A DNA stretch of 64,000 nucleotides, taken from positions 124,001-188,000 of the forward strand of contig NZ_MAST01000009.1 in assembly GCF_001758225.1 (NCBI RefSeq), given 5' to 3'. A program made the position numbers and the translations under genes. Of this stretch, positions 25,674-35,078 are shown piece after piece. Under the pieces are notes generated by a model. The model made no database searches and had not been told where the DNA came from. It worked only from the letters and a program-made list of their open reading frames with translations. Numbering within the stretch: position 1 is the first letter of the stretch; every line of letters starts with the position of its first letter. The stretch is from Humibacillus sp. DSM 29435. GTDB taxonomy: Bacteria > Actinomycetota > Actinomycetes > Actinomycetales > Dermatophilaceae.

Positions 25674-26668
25674 CAGTCGTCTCTCCGGCCGAGCCGCAGC
25701 AGCCGCCCCTGGGTAAGGGCGACGATGGCGATGATGAGAGTGAGAATGACCGCGCCGGCGCTGCCGTGGCCGAAGTCCTGCCCCGAGCCGAGCGCCGTGT
25801 AGTAGAGGTAGACGAGCGGCGGCCGGGCGTAGGGCGGGTAGGTGCCGAACGTCGAGAGGATGTTGTAGAACTCGTCGAAGGCCTGGAAGGCGTTGATCAT
25901 CAACAGCAGCAGCACTGCGGTCGAGGTGGCGCGCAGCTGCGGGAAGGTGATGTGCCGGAACACTTTCCAGCCCTCGGCGCCGTCGATCGCGGCTGCCTCG
26001 TAGAGGTTCGGGCTGATCCGTTGGATGCCGGCCAGAAACAGGATCATGTAGAACCCGATCTGCAGCCAGAGTCGGGCGGTGACGATGACCAGCCAGTACC
26101 AGGGCGGCTCGGTGAGGCTCAGCCAGGGGATCGAGTCGATGCCGAACCAGCCGAGCACGGCGTTGGCCAGCCCCGAGCGGATGCCGGAGAAGATCGACAT
26201 CTTCCAGATCAGCGAGGCGACCACGTAGGAGCAGGCCGTCGGCAGGAAGAACACCGACCGGAAGAAGGCCTGCATCACGGTCGTGCGCGCGACGAGCAGC
26301 GCCACCGTCAGCGACAGCACGAACGTCACCGGCACGATCACGGCAGCGAACACGACGAAGGTGACCAGGCTCTGGCGAAAGGCCGGGTCGGCGAGCATGT
26401 CGGCGTAGTTGCCGAACCCGACGAACTTCGTCGGCGTGACCGTGTTGTACGACTCGAAGAACGAGAGGTAGAGACTCCAGACGATCGGCACGTAGACGAA
26501 GATGATCAACCCGATGACGAACGGGCCGACAAACACCCAGAACCACAGGTTGACGTTCTGCCGCCCCCGCAGGCGCTCACCGAGTGTGCGCTTCGGGCTC
26601 GCGGGCCGTCGGGATGCCGCTCCGTCGGGCCCGCGCCGAGCGCCCGGCCCGCCCGACGGGGAGGCCAC
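25673..26668 (-). CDS. Carbohydrate ABC importer permease, MalF type
   Basis: 331 residues with a GTG start at 26668, 8 bp after the binding-protein gene. A basic cytoplasmic tail of about 35 residues precedes six membrane helices. The EAA loop is EAAAIDGAEGWKVFRHITFP. With the MalG-type gene it forms the membrane channel of a sugar importer. The start is not well supported by a ribosome-binding site. Confidence 0.92.
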   Translation of the reverse strand: MASPSGGPGARRGPDGAASRRPASPKRTLGERLRGRQNVNLWFWVFVGPFVIGLIIFVYVPIVWSLYLSFFESYNTVTPTKFVGFGNYADMLADPAFRQSLVTFVVFAAVIVPVTFVLSLTVALLVARTTVMQAFFRSVFFLPTACSYVVASLIWKMSIFSGIRSGLANAVLGWFGIDSIPWLSLTEPPWYWLVIVTARLWLQIGFYMILFLAGIQRISPNLYEAAAIDGAEGWKVFRHITFPQLRATSTAVLLLLMINAFQAFDEFYNILSTFGTYPPYARPPLVYLYYTALGSGQDFGHGSAGAVILTLIIAIVALTQGRLLRLGRRDD

Positions 26669-26676
26669 CTGGGTCG

Positions 26677-27984
26677 TCAGGCGAGAACTCGCTTCAGCTC
26701 GGCGTCGACGACGGTCTTGACCTTGGCGATCTCGGCCTTAGGGTCGGCGCCGTCCTTGACGATGCGGCTCATCATGTCGCCGAAGGCGGTGTTGCACTTC
26801 GGGGTCCAGAGCAGCGGCGACTGGGCGTGACCGACGTCGGTGGCGAGCTTCGCGGCATCCGCAGCCTGACCGGTCGCCAGGGTGGCGGCCTTGGGGATGA
26901 GGCTGGTGCGCGAAGGGATGTGGAAGCCGTAGGCGGTGGCGAAGTCGAGCTGGTCGGCGGTCTGGTCGACCCAGAGCCACTTCGCGAACGCCTTGGCCTC
27001 GTCGACGTGCTGGCTCTTGGCGCTGACACACGCCCCGTAGGCCCCGACCGGCACGGAGTCTTTGCCGTCGGCGTCGAGCTTGGGCCAGGCCATCACGCCG
27101 AAGTCGTCGCCGAGGCCCTTCTTGATGTCGGGGAAGGTCCACAGTCCGGTGAACTGCATCGCGGTCAGGCCGGAGGTCAGGGCCGAGGCGTCGAACCAGT
27201 CCTTCGGCGCCCCGAGCAGGATCGACTTGCTCTGCCACAGCTCGCGCAGCTTGCCCAGGGCCGTGACCGCGCGGGGGTCGTCGAAGCCGAACTGGTTGTC
27301 GTCGGTGAGGTAGTCGAGGCCGGCCGACCACAGCATCGGGCCGCCGAGCAGCCCGCCGCCGCCGTCGTTGCCGACGAACAGGCCCTTGACGTCGCTCGTG
27401 GTGAGCTTCTTGGCCGCGGCGATGAGGTCGTCGATGGTCTCGGGCGGCTTGACGCCGGCCTTCTCGAGCATCGACTTGCGGTAGACGAGCAGCTGCATGT
27501 CGATGACCTGCGGGATGGCCCAGATCTTGTCTTGGTAGGTGACCCGCTTCAGCACCGAGGCGTTGAAGTCGCTCTTCGCGTCGCCGAAGGCATCGGTGAG
27601 GTCGAGCACCTGGCCGCCCTTGATCATGTCGATGGTCGGCCCGTTGCCGTACTCGAAGACGTCGGGCCCGGCGTCGGTGAGCAAAGACGCCGCGGTCGAC
27701 TGGTCGTAGTCACCCGGCTTCCAGCTGACCTTGACCGTGGCCTTCGGGTACGCCGCGGCGTAGCGCTCCACCGCCTGCTGGGTGCCCGTCTCGCCGTACT
27801 GGTGGTACCACTGGTTGAGCGTGACCTTGCTGCCACCACCGCCACCGGAGGTACCGCCGCCGGTGGCGGTCTCGCGCCCGGTGTTGCCGCCACACGCCGC
27901 GAGGGCGCCGGTGACGGCGACCGCCCCACCGAGGGCGAACAGCGAGCGCCGGTTCAGCTGAGACCGGAAGACGTTCTGCTCCAT
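26677..27984 (-). CDS. Sugar-binding lipoprotein of ABC importer (extracellular solute-binding family 1)
   Basis: 435 residues from the ATG at 27984 (GGGGAG ribosome-binding site). The signal peptide carries a twin-arginine motif (NRRSLFALGG) and a lipobox (ALAACGG), so it is probably a Tat-exported lipoprotein. A Gly/Ser/Thr-rich linker of about 15 residues follows the acylated Cys. The rest has the two-lobed fold pattern of family 1 binding proteins. It captures the sugar and delivers it to the MalFG-type permeases downstream. The sugar cannot be named. Confidence 0.9.
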   Translation of the reverse strand: MEQNVFRSQLNRRSLFALGGAVAVTGALAACGGNTGRETATGGGTSGGGGGSKVTLNQWYHQYGETGTQQAVERYAAAYPKATVKVSWKPGDYDQSTAASLLTDAGPDVFEYGNGPTIDMIKGGQVLDLTDAFGDAKSDFNASVLKRVTYQDKIWAIPQVIDMQLLVYRKSMLEKAGVKPPETIDDLIAAAKKLTTSDVKGLFVGNDGGGGLLGGPMLWSAGLDYLTDDNQFGFDDPRAVTALGKLRELWQSKSILLGAPKDWFDASALTSGLTAMQFTGLWTFPDIKKGLGDDFGVMAWPKLDADGKDSVPVGAYGACVSAKSQHVDEAKAFAKWLWVDQTADQLDFATAYGFHIPSRTSLIPKAATLATGQAADAAKLATDVGHAQSPLLWTPKCNTAFGDMMSRIVKDGADPKAEIAKVKTVVDAELKRVLA

Positions 27985-28315
27985 GATGCTCCCCGCGTTG
28001 TTCCGCACCGTGAGGCCGGTGCCCGATGTGGTTGTGCGGCTGGCGGCCGAACCGTCAGCCCTCACGCGATCGATCGTAGGCCCACGACCCGCCGAGCGGT
28101 CGGCACGACGTCGGCGGGTTCGTCAGCGATGCCGGATGCCGTCGGGCGCCAGGGAGTGACCAGCATGAGCGGCATCCACCCGGCCAGGGCCACTCCGCCG
28201 AGGTCGTCACTACGGAAGATGTCGCCGATGTTGCGCAAGACCAGCATGATCCAGGCGCTCCGACGAGGATGTCGAGACAGCATTCACAGCCGGTGGCGAC
28301 GCATTCGCAACGCGG
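27985..28315. other. Intergenic region upstream of the sugar importer
   Basis: 331 bp between the MmcQ-type gene and the binding-protein gene, both on the minus strand. It should hold the importer promoter. I see one hairpin or operator, ACCCGCCGA at 28087-28095 mirrored by TCGGCGGGT at 28111-28119, but no convincing gene. Confidence 0.5.
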
Positions 28316-28663
28316 TCAGCCCGTGTGCTCGGTCACCCCAGCGACGGCACTCGGCACCACGAACCGCCAGGCGTCGAGAACGATCTCGCGCATTCGTCGC
28401 GGGTCGAGGGCGCCGAGTCGAACCTCAACCCAGTGAAAGCGCAGGTCAGAGGCTCGCGGCAGCAGGAACACCCCGGGCTCGCTGGCCACGAGCACCTCAC
28501 GTTCCTCCCGCGGGAAGGCGAAGCCCATCCGCGTCTCATCGGGCGACACCGCGAGCCAGACCACCCGTCCGACGCGGAACCTCAGCCGGTCAGACGCCAG
28601 CACCTCGCTCGAGCGGGGCAGCCCTTGGGCCACCTCTCGAACGTCGTCGATGGTCACGCTCAC
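28316..28663 (-). CDS. MmcQ/YjbR-family DNA-binding-like protein
   Basis: 115 residues from the GTG at 28663, which follows GTGGAGAAC. VSVTIDDVREVAQGLPRS and FHWVEVRLGALDPRRMREIV with WRFVVPS match the small CyaY-like MmcQ/YjbR fold. Members are widespread, and their cellular role is poorly known. An in-frame ATG at 28690 would add nine residues without a better ribosome-binding site. Confidence 0.75.
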   Translation of the reverse strand: MSVTIDDVREVAQGLPRSSEVLASDRLRFRVGRVVWLAVSPDETRMGFAFPREEREVLVASEPGVFLLPRASDLRFHWVEVRLGALDPRRMREIVLDAWRFVVPSAVAGVTEHTG

Positions 28664-28912
28664 GTTCTCCACCCTGCCCCACGCCCCCACCGGGCGCCAC
28701 CGCTCGAGCGTTCACGGGTCGACGATCAGGGGCTGAATCCTCGATGTGGCACCCATTGACCGTGTGGCCGAGAGTCGGGCACCGCCCCGTCGTGGCGACG
28801 ACGTTAAGCCGTTCTTAAGCGGCTCCCCCGAACGTGGTACCAGCCAGCCCGGCGACACCACCTCGGGCATGCCGGACAGGTGTACATCGGGTCTTGATGG
28901 CTGGGGGAGGGG

Positions 28913-28946
28913 GCAGCGGGCGCCGGGGCAACCCGGCGCCCGCTGC
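28913..28946. terminator. Strong hairpin after the AfsR-like gene
   Basis: A perfect 15-bp stem (GCAGCGGGCGCCGGG and its complement) closed by a GCAA tetraloop. It starts 8 bp beyond the stop of the minus-strand AfsR-like gene. There is no U-run, as is common for actinomycete terminators. Confidence 0.65.
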
Positions 28947-28953
28947 GGGTGGC

Positions 28954-31900
28954 TCATCCGCGAGCCGCAGCCGGCGGTGCCACGGCGGCCCGAGCGGCCG
29001 CGACCACCGTCGTCGTGTCGACCGTCAGCGTTGCCAGCCGGGCCAGTCGCTCGACCTCGTCGAGGCCCAGACCGGCTCGGGCGGTGCGCAGCGCCTCGCG
29101 CAGATCGCTTTCAAAGGGCTCACCGTCATCGCCCTCGGCCGGCGAGAGGACGTCGGCCATCGCGAAGAGCCGGATGGCGTCGCGTCGGTGGCCGCGGGCC
29201 ACGAGCACGCAGGCAGCCACCCGCGCGGCCTGCGCGGCGCCATGCGGCTGTCCGGTGCGAGACGACAGGTCCAGCGCTTCGACGAGCTCGACGACCGCCC
29301 GATCGAGCTCACCAGCGAGAACCGACACTCGCGCCGCCGTGACCAGCCCATCCCGACGCTCCATCGGCCGGTGCTCACCCGCAAGCCGCAGGGCCTCGGT
29401 CACGTGGTCGCGCGCCGAGGCCAGGTCGCGCGGCTCGTCGATAGCGATCTCGGCCAGGGTGTTCAACGTGTCGGCGGTGCGGGCACGGTCGCCGCGGGTG
29501 CGCGCGACGACCAGTCGCTCCTCGTAGCAGCCTCGCTCAGCCTCGAGGTCTCCAGACATTGCCGAGGCGATCGCCAGCACCGACAGCGCCACCGCCTGCA
29601 CGTCCCATTGCTCCTGATCCCGAGCCAGCCGGAGGGCCGTGTGGGCCTCCGCCACCGCCTCCGGGCCCGGCCCCTCGGCCGCGATGACCGCAGCCGCGAG
29701 GTAGCACCGCGCCGCGGGTTCCTCCGGAAAGGGCTGCGGCTCACTCTCCAGCAGGGAGCGGCAGATCTGCTCCGTGCGCGCGAAGTCACCCGCCTGATAG
29801 GTGAGCCGGGCCTCACCGATCCTCAGTCGGCGGCGGGCTGACGACGTCAGCTGCGCGTGACCGAAACCCGACACTCGCTCCAGCCCTTCACGCACCCGTC
29901 CGGCGGCCAACCAGTACGCGGCCGCGTGACCGGCGAGCGTCGCGGCGGCATCGGTGTGCCCCCGCTGCACAGCCCAGTCGACGAGCGAGACGATGTCGGC
30001 GTGCTCGTCGTCGAAGCGGGCCAGCGCTACGTCCCCCTCAGGTCCGTCGAGCTGGGCGGCCCATTGGCCGATGCGCTTCAGCATCCAGGCGAGGTGCAGC
30101 GAGCGCACCTCGTCTCGGCGGCGCACGAGGTCGCCACCGTTGGCCAGCACGTGCATCCGCACCGGCGCCAGGATGCGATAGCGCAGCTCGACCCGGGTGT
30201 CCTTGACGTGCACGAGCCCGCAGTCGAGCAGGCTGCCGAGGTCGTCGACCGGGTCACTGAGCGCACCCGGCCCCCCGTCGGCACTGAGCGCGGGCAGGCG
30301 ACCCGACACCGTCTCGACGCCCTCCAGGCCGAAGCCGTCCTCGAAGACGCAGAGGTCGTCGAGCAGCGTGCGCGCCGACTCGCTCAGGTGCGAAAGACTC
30401 CAGTTGATGGTGCCGGTGAGGGTCCGCGACTGCGCGGCGGTGGCGTCGGAACGGTCGGACGAGAGCAGGTCGAGCCCCGATGACAGCCGTCGCAGGGCCG
30501 CGCCCGGGGTGAGCACCCGCATGCGTGCCGCCGCCAGCTCCAACGCCAGGGGAACCCCCCCGAGCAGGCGACAGAGTGCCACCACGTCGTCGCGGTTGCC
30601 GTCGTCGACCTGGAAGCGCTGGTTGACCAGCTGGGCGCGGTCGACGAAGAACGCCACCGTCGGGTGGCTCGCCACCGAGGCCGGCGGCATCCGACTGTCG
30701 GGCACCTCGAGGGGAGGTACGACGACCTCTACCTCGAAGTTCAGATGCAGCGGCAGTCGACTCGTGGCCAGCACCGTAAGCTGATCGGTCGACTTGAGCA
30801 GCGTCTCGACCGCATAGGCGGCATCGGGAACGACCTCAAGGTTGTCGAGCACCACGAGGCTGGGCACGTGAGGAGTCAGCTGATCGGCGACCGCCTCGGC
30901 GGCGGACGTCGTCGTGGGGTCGTGCGGCTCGGCTCCGCCCATGGCCAGCACGAGGCTGGCCAGGAAGCCGGCGGCGTCGTGCCCTTCCTGAGCCGCCAGG
31001 AAGTAGCGGCCGCCCTCGAAACCCGGTGCCTCGCGCGCCACCAGCGTGGCCAGCCTGGTCTTCCCCGTGCCGCCCGGGCCGACGAGGGTCAACAATCGTG
31101 TGTTCGGCGAGCAGACCCGGGTCACGAGGTCAGCAACGAGGCCGGCACGGCCCCACGTCGTCGTGGTCGGATGGGGCAGACGCAGTTCGCGTCGGGGGTG
31201 TACGGCCGGATCTGGCTGGCGTCGCGCCGGGGTGCCGTCTACATTCGTCGAGCCCGACGCCGTAGGCCCGGCCGCGACCACACCGGTCTGCCCCACGGTG
31301 TGGGCCGCTCCAGGGAGGGGGGCGGCCAGACGCGGATCGTGTCGCAGGATCCCGATCTCGATCTGTTGCAGAGCCTTCCCAGGATCAATGCCCAGCTCGT
31401 CGGCGAGCATGTCGCGGGCCCGGGCGTAGGCGGCCAGCGCGTCAGCCTGACGGTTGCACCGGTAGAGCGCGAGCATCAGCTGGCCCCAACGTCGCTCACG
31501 GGTCGGGTGCTCGGCCACGAGTGCCTCGGCCCGACCGACGACGTGGGGGTGGCGGCCCGACGCCAGGAGCAGGTCGAGCAGGTCCTCCTCGGCGAGGGCC
31601 CGCATCTCGTCGAGTCGCACACCCGGCGTCTGAGCGAACGGCAGGCCGCGCAGGTCGGCAAGTCCGGGGCCACGCCACCGACCGAGGCCCTCCTCGAGAG
31701 CAGCGACCGCGGCCACCGGATCGGGCACCTGGCTCAGCTCTCGCGAGCGCTGCCACGCCAGCTCGAAGTCGTCGACGTCGACCCGATGGCCGCCCAGGTC
31801 CAGCAGGTAGCCGGGCGGCCGGCTGGCCAGCACGTCTCTGCCCAGGCCCACCTTGGCCAAGGCTCCCCGGAGGCCGTGAACATAGACCTGTAGAGAAGCG

Positions 31901-32082
31901 AGTGGCTGCCCCGGGGGGTTGTCGCCCCAGACCCCGTCGACGAGAGCGTCGGTCGAAACCGTGCGCGATCCGGCCAGCGTGAGGATCGCGAAGACGGCCC
32001 GCTGCCTCGGCCCCCCCAGCGGCACGGCCTGGTTCCCGTGAACGGCGTCCACGGGCCCGAGCAACCGGATCAGCACGGCCAC
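28954..32082 (-). CDS. AfsR/SARP-like transcriptional regulator (BTAD + NB-ARC ATPase + TPR)
   Basis: 1042 residues, GTG start. Residues 1-95 form an OmpR-like winged helix (LGGPRQRAVFAILTLAGSR, VYVHGLRGAL). The bacterial transcriptional activation domain covers about 100-250. An NB-ARC-type ATPase has its P-loop at 335-342 (GPGGTGKT) and Walker B LVVLDNLE, and helical TPR-like repeats fill about 600-1000. This is the AfsR architecture, which activates secondary metabolism or secreted functions on ATP-dependent oligomerisation. It is divergent from a secreted protein gene, its nearest possible target. No clear ribosome-binding site is seen, so it may be leaderless. Confidence 0.9.
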   Translation of the reverse strand: MAVLIRLLGPVDAVHGNQAVPLGGPRQRAVFAILTLAGSRTVSTDALVDGVWGDNPPGQPLASLQVYVHGLRGALAKVGLGRDVLASRPPGYLLDLGGHRVDVDDFELAWQRSRELSQVPDPVAAVAALEEGLGRWRGPGLADLRGLPFAQTPGVRLDEMRALAEEDLLDLLLASGRHPHVVGRAEALVAEHPTRERRWGQLMLALYRCNRQADALAAYARARDMLADELGIDPGKALQQIEIGILRHDPRLAAPLPGAAHTVGQTGVVAAGPTASGSTNVDGTPARRQPDPAVHPRRELRLPHPTTTTWGRAGLVADLVTRVCSPNTRLLTLVGPGGTGKTRLATLVAREAPGFEGGRYFLAAQEGHDAAGFLASLVLAMGGAEPHDPTTTSAAEAVADQLTPHVPSLVVLDNLEVVPDAAYAVETLLKSTDQLTVLATSRLPLHLNFEVEVVVPPLEVPDSRMPPASVASHPTVAFFVDRAQLVNQRFQVDDGNRDDVVALCRLLGGVPLALELAAARMRVLTPGAALRRLSSGLDLLSSDRSDATAAQSRTLTGTINWSLSHLSESARTLLDDLCVFEDGFGLEGVETVSGRLPALSADGGPGALSDPVDDLGSLLDCGLVHVKDTRVELRYRILAPVRMHVLANGGDLVRRRDEVRSLHLAWMLKRIGQWAAQLDGPEGDVALARFDDEHADIVSLVDWAVQRGHTDAAATLAGHAAAYWLAAGRVREGLERVSGFGHAQLTSSARRRLRIGEARLTYQAGDFARTEQICRSLLESEPQPFPEEPAARCYLAAAVIAAEGPGPEAVAEAHTALRLARDQEQWDVQAVALSVLAIASAMSGDLEAERGCYEERLVVARTRGDRARTADTLNTLAEIAIDEPRDLASARDHVTEALRLAGEHRPMERRDGLVTAARVSVLAGELDRAVVELVEALDLSSRTGQPHGAAQAARVAACVLVARGHRRDAIRLFAMADVLSPAEGDDGEPFESDLREALRTARAGLGLDEVERLARLATLTVDTTTVVAAARAAVAPPAAARG

Positions 32083-32231
32083 AGACTAGTCGGCGAAGCC
32101 AGATCGCGGGCGTATGTCGTCCGAACGGGGAGGCAAGGCCGCCGTGCAGATCCTTCAATCGGCGTCGCCGGAGACGACCCTCGGCTAGGTTCGGCTCAGC
32201 GGTCAGGGGCCGTTCGCCGCAAGGAGCTTTC

Positions 32232-33677
32232 ATGTCCACGCCTCTGCCTGCTCGACGGAACATCGCCACCACGGTGCTCCTGCTCGCAGCCATCGTCACG
32301 GCGTTCCTGACGGGGGTCGTATCAAGCCCCACCGCCGAGGCTGCTGCGCCGGGCTTCTGCTCCCTGAGCGGAATGCAGAAGAACACGTGGACCGGAGGCG
32401 CGGGCGACGGTCTCTGGGACACCGGCGGCAACTGGTCGCTCGGCCGCGCCCCCAACTTCACCGACGGGGCCACGGGCTACGTCTGCATCAACGCGAGATC
32501 GACCGTCACCATGCGTGCTGGTGAGTCGGCCGAGCTGCAGGCCTTCGACGTGGCCGCCGGTACGACGCTGAAGCTGGACACTGGCTCGATCCTGCTGGTC
32601 GAGGGCAGCCAGGTGACTCGGCCCTCCTACCTGCGCAGCGGCACGACGACTCTGCTCAAGGGGACCCTCGGCGGCCCCGGGCGGATCGAGCTGCTGGGCG
32701 CGATGACGTGGTCGAGCAGCACCACAGGGGCGAGCACCATGTCTACGCGTCGGTGTGGGTTGGGCGCCACCTGCAGTGGCGCCGTCAGCGGCTCGCGCGG
32801 CCTGCTCGTGGTGGGCAACCGCGGCCGCGTCGACGTGACCCCGCTCGGCGTCAACCTCTCCGATGAGTACCAGCTGCGCGTCTACGGCACGCTCAAGCTG
32901 CTCGGTCAGGGTTACGTCTCTGCCGACCGCGGCACCTCGCTCGAGCTGCTCCCCAAGCTCAACGCCACCGGGGTCGGAACGCTGCTCATCACCAACGACG
33001 GCGGCTGGTACGAGGGCCGCACGCTGCACGGCATCACCACGCTGTCGGCCATCGCCAACGGCGGGCTGATCCGCAAGTCGGCCGGCACCGGCACCAGCGT
33101 GGTCGTGGGGACCTACACCCGGGTCGGCGGCGGCGCCATCCGCGTCGACCGAGGCACCCTGAGCATGCCCGAGGGCGTTGCACACACCGCCGTCGTGGGC
33201 GCCTCCGACACCTACGGCTTCGGCGCATGCAACACCGACGCCTTCGGGTGCCAACCGGTGGCCGACGCGCAGGACCCCCAGACCGGCAGCATCAGCATCC
33301 CCTCGGCCGACGGTAACGGCGCGAGCATCGAGCTGCTCCTGGACGGGGCCGGTCCAGCCGGAACCATCGGCGAGCGGGTCTATGCGGGCGCGTCGGGCCT
33401 GCAAGCCACGCCGACCAACCCCGCTGTTCTGCAGCTGCGGTACGACACCTCCGTGCTGGGCGGCAAGACCTGGTCGCAGATCAATGTCGACCGCGCTCCC
33501 GGGCTCACAACGACGTTCGTCGCTGTCCCCGCCTGCCGAGCCAACGGCACTCCACCGTCGGGCAGTCTCGCGTGCGTCGACCGACGGGGCCAGGCCACCA
33601 GCAGTCGCACGCTCTCAGACGGCGACGCCCTCATGGTGATCCGCACGACCGGCTTCAGCCGCTGGCGAGCCCGCTGA
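32232..33677 (+). CDS. Secreted protein with beta-helix-like repeats
   Basis: 481 residues with AAGGAG before the ATG. The signal peptide ends near residue 38 (TAEAAAPGF). WTGGAGDGLWDTGGNWS just after it is the motif that opens many autotransporter-like beta-solenoid domains. The body is rich in Gly, Thr, Val and Leu with short beta-prone repeats (LRVYGTLKLLGQG, GTLLITNDGGWYEG). It has several paired cysteines and no membrane anchor. The function is unknown; a surface or matrix adhesin or polysaccharide-binding protein is possible. The AfsR-like regulator is transcribed away from it across 149 bp. Confidence 0.72.
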   Translation: MSTPLPARRNIATTVLLLAAIVTAFLTGVVSSPTAEAAAPGFCSLSGMQKNTWTGGAGDGLWDTGGNWSLGRAPNFTDGATGYVCINARSTVTMRAGESAELQAFDVAAGTTLKLDTGSILLVEGSQVTRPSYLRSGTTTLLKGTLGGPGRIELLGAMTWSSSTTGASTMSTRRCGLGATCSGAVSGSRGLLVVGNRGRVDVTPLGVNLSDEYQLRVYGTLKLLGQGYVSADRGTSLELLPKLNATGVGTLLITNDGGWYEGRTLHGITTLSAIANGGLIRKSAGTGTSVVVGTYTRVGGGAIRVDRGTLSMPEGVAHTAVVGASDTYGFGACNTDAFGCQPVADAQDPQTGSISIPSADGNGASIELLLDGAGPAGTIGERVYAGASGLQATPTNPAVLQLRYDTSVLGGKTWSQINVDRAPGLTTTFVAVPACRANGTPPSGSLACVDRRGQATSSRTLSDGDALMVIRTTGFSRWRAR

Positions 33678-33681
33678 TGTT

Positions 33682-33717
33682 CTCAGGGGCTCATGAGCGT
33701 CCCTGCCCACCCCTGAG
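33682..33717. terminator. Hairpin between convergent genes
   Basis: CTCAGGGG at 33682-33689 pairs with CCCCTGAG at 33710-33717. It sits between the secreted protein stop and the acetyltransferase stop and could end both transcripts. Confidence 0.5.
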
Positions 33718-34236
33718 TCATTCGAGCGGTTCGAGCTCGAGACCGTAGGTGAGAAGCGTGATGTGCGACACCGGCATCCAGTCGCGTTCTGGCATGCGCA
33801 CGAAACCAAGGCGCTCGTAGAGTCTTCGCGCCGCCTCCATGGTCGGCTGCGTCGAGATGACGAGGAGCCCGCACCCCTCGATCGCCCGGGCGCGAGCGAT
33901 GCAGGCTCGTACGAGGGCCTCGCCGGCGCCCTGGCCTCGGCCTGCGTCGGCGACCGCCAACGTTCTGAACTCGGCCTCGTGGAGTCGGGCCACGTCGGCG
34001 TAGGGGCCGGGCCCGTCCACGAAGGTGACGCCCCCCAGCACCGTGCCACTGTGGTCGACACACACGAGCACTTCGGCGCTGGCCGCCCGGTCGGCGACAT
34101 CACGCAGCACCTCGAGGTAGGGGCTGTCGGTCGCAGCCCTCAGCAGCCCGTCGCCCACGTAGGCCGCCACGGTGATGTCACCGAGCGCGGCGTAGTCACC
34201 CGGACGGGCGCGCCGCACCGAGACGCTCGCGTTCAC
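33718..34236 (-). CDS. GNAT-family N-acetyltransferase
   Basis: 172 residues from the GTG at 34236. VSVRRARPGDYAALGDITVA is the usual GNAT start, AVADAGRGQGAGEALVRACI holds the acetyl-CoA loop, and AARRLYERLGFVRM is motif B. The substrate is unknown. It starts 7 bp after the CPBP protease stop and is probably co-transcribed. The residues upstream of the GTG in this frame are a shadow of that protease gene. Confidence 0.87.
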   Translation of the reverse strand: MNASVSVRRARPGDYAALGDITVAAYVGDGLLRAATDSPYLEVLRDVADRAASAEVLVCVDHSGTVLGGVTFVDGPGPYADVARLHEAEFRTLAVADAGRGQGAGEALVRACIARARAIEGCGLLVISTQPTMEAARRLYERLGFVRMPERDWMPVSHITLLTYGLELEPLE

Positions 34237-34243
34237 GTTCGGC

Positions 34244-35026
34244 TCAAGCGGCCAAGCGCCAAGCGAGCACACCGAAGAGCACTCCGAGGGCGTTGGTGGC
34301 CCAGTGCATCCCGACGCTGGCCCAGAGGCTCCCGCTGCGGCGGCGCAGCTCACCGGCCACAACACCGCCGGCCGCGGTGAACACGACGGTGCCGGCGACG
34401 ATGGCGATGTGGGCGAAGGAACCCAGACCCGACACGGCGGCTCCGACCGCCGCGTTGCCGGCGGAACCGATGGCGGGCAGCACGTGCCACAGGCCGAAGA
34501 GCAGCGAGGAGCCGGCGACGACCTTCCACATTCGCACATGGCGGGCGAGGAACCCCCAGAGCACCGACCGGAAGGCGACTTCTTCGAGAAGGATGGTGCC
34601 CACCGGGATGATCACGAACGCCGTCAGCAGGGCGCCGGTGGGGGGCAGGTGATACCGCACGTCGAGGAAGGCGGTGCGGGTGTCGGGGATGAGCACCCCA
34701 GCGAGGTAGATCGCGCCGACGAGGCCGATCACACCGAGGCCCCAGCGCACACCGGCGGCGTGCGTGTGGCGAGCCAGCCCAAGCTGCTCCCAGGTGAGCC
34801 CGGTGGCGCGGGCGAAGGCCAGCAGCCCGATGGCGCCCGCCGGCCCGAGCCACAACGTGTTCCAGCCCAGCACATGGTCGGCCACGTTGAGGCCCACCAG
34901 GGCGAGCACGACAGCGACCGTCGCCCAGAAGGCCGGCCGGCGCAGCTGGTGCGGTTCAGGTGCGGTGGAGGCGGTAAGGGGGGTCGTGGCGGGGAGGGTC
35001 GCGGTGGGTGCCGCAAAGGTTGTCAT
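34244..35026 (-). CDS. CPBP-family intramembrane (CAAX-like) endopeptidase
   Basis: 260 residues with about eight membrane helices. The catalytic motifs are intact: EE-x3-R in LLEEVAFRSVLWG, F-x3-H in LLFGLWHV, and H-x3-N in GMHWATNALG. These glutamic proteases act inside the membrane, and in bacteria several serve in peptide maturation or self-immunity. The Ala/Thr/Pro-rich first 28 residues are probably cytoplasmic and disordered. It is paired with an acetyltransferase gene downstream. Confidence 0.88.
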   Translation of the reverse strand: MTTFAAPTATLPATTPLTASTAPEPHQLRRPAFWATVAVVLALVGLNVADHVLGWNTLWLGPAGAIGLLAFARATGLTWEQLGLARHTHAAGVRWGLGVIGLVGAIYLAGVLIPDTRTAFLDVRYHLPPTGALLTAFVIIPVGTILLEEVAFRSVLWGFLARHVRMWKVVAGSSLLFGLWHVLPAIGSAGNAAVGAAVSGLGSFAHIAIVAGTVVFTAAGGVVAGELRRRSGSLWASVGMHWATNALGVLFGVLAWRLAA

Positions 35027-35078
35027 CCCTCATATCATCTCACGCCAAGGTATGCCTAACCCAATCGTGGATCGAGGG

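Noticed and set aside
25674-26546. Long N-terminal extension of the MalG-type permease frame
   Set aside because: Arg-rich translation overlapping the MalF-type gene; the ATG at 25673 coincides with the MalF stop and gives the normal permease length.
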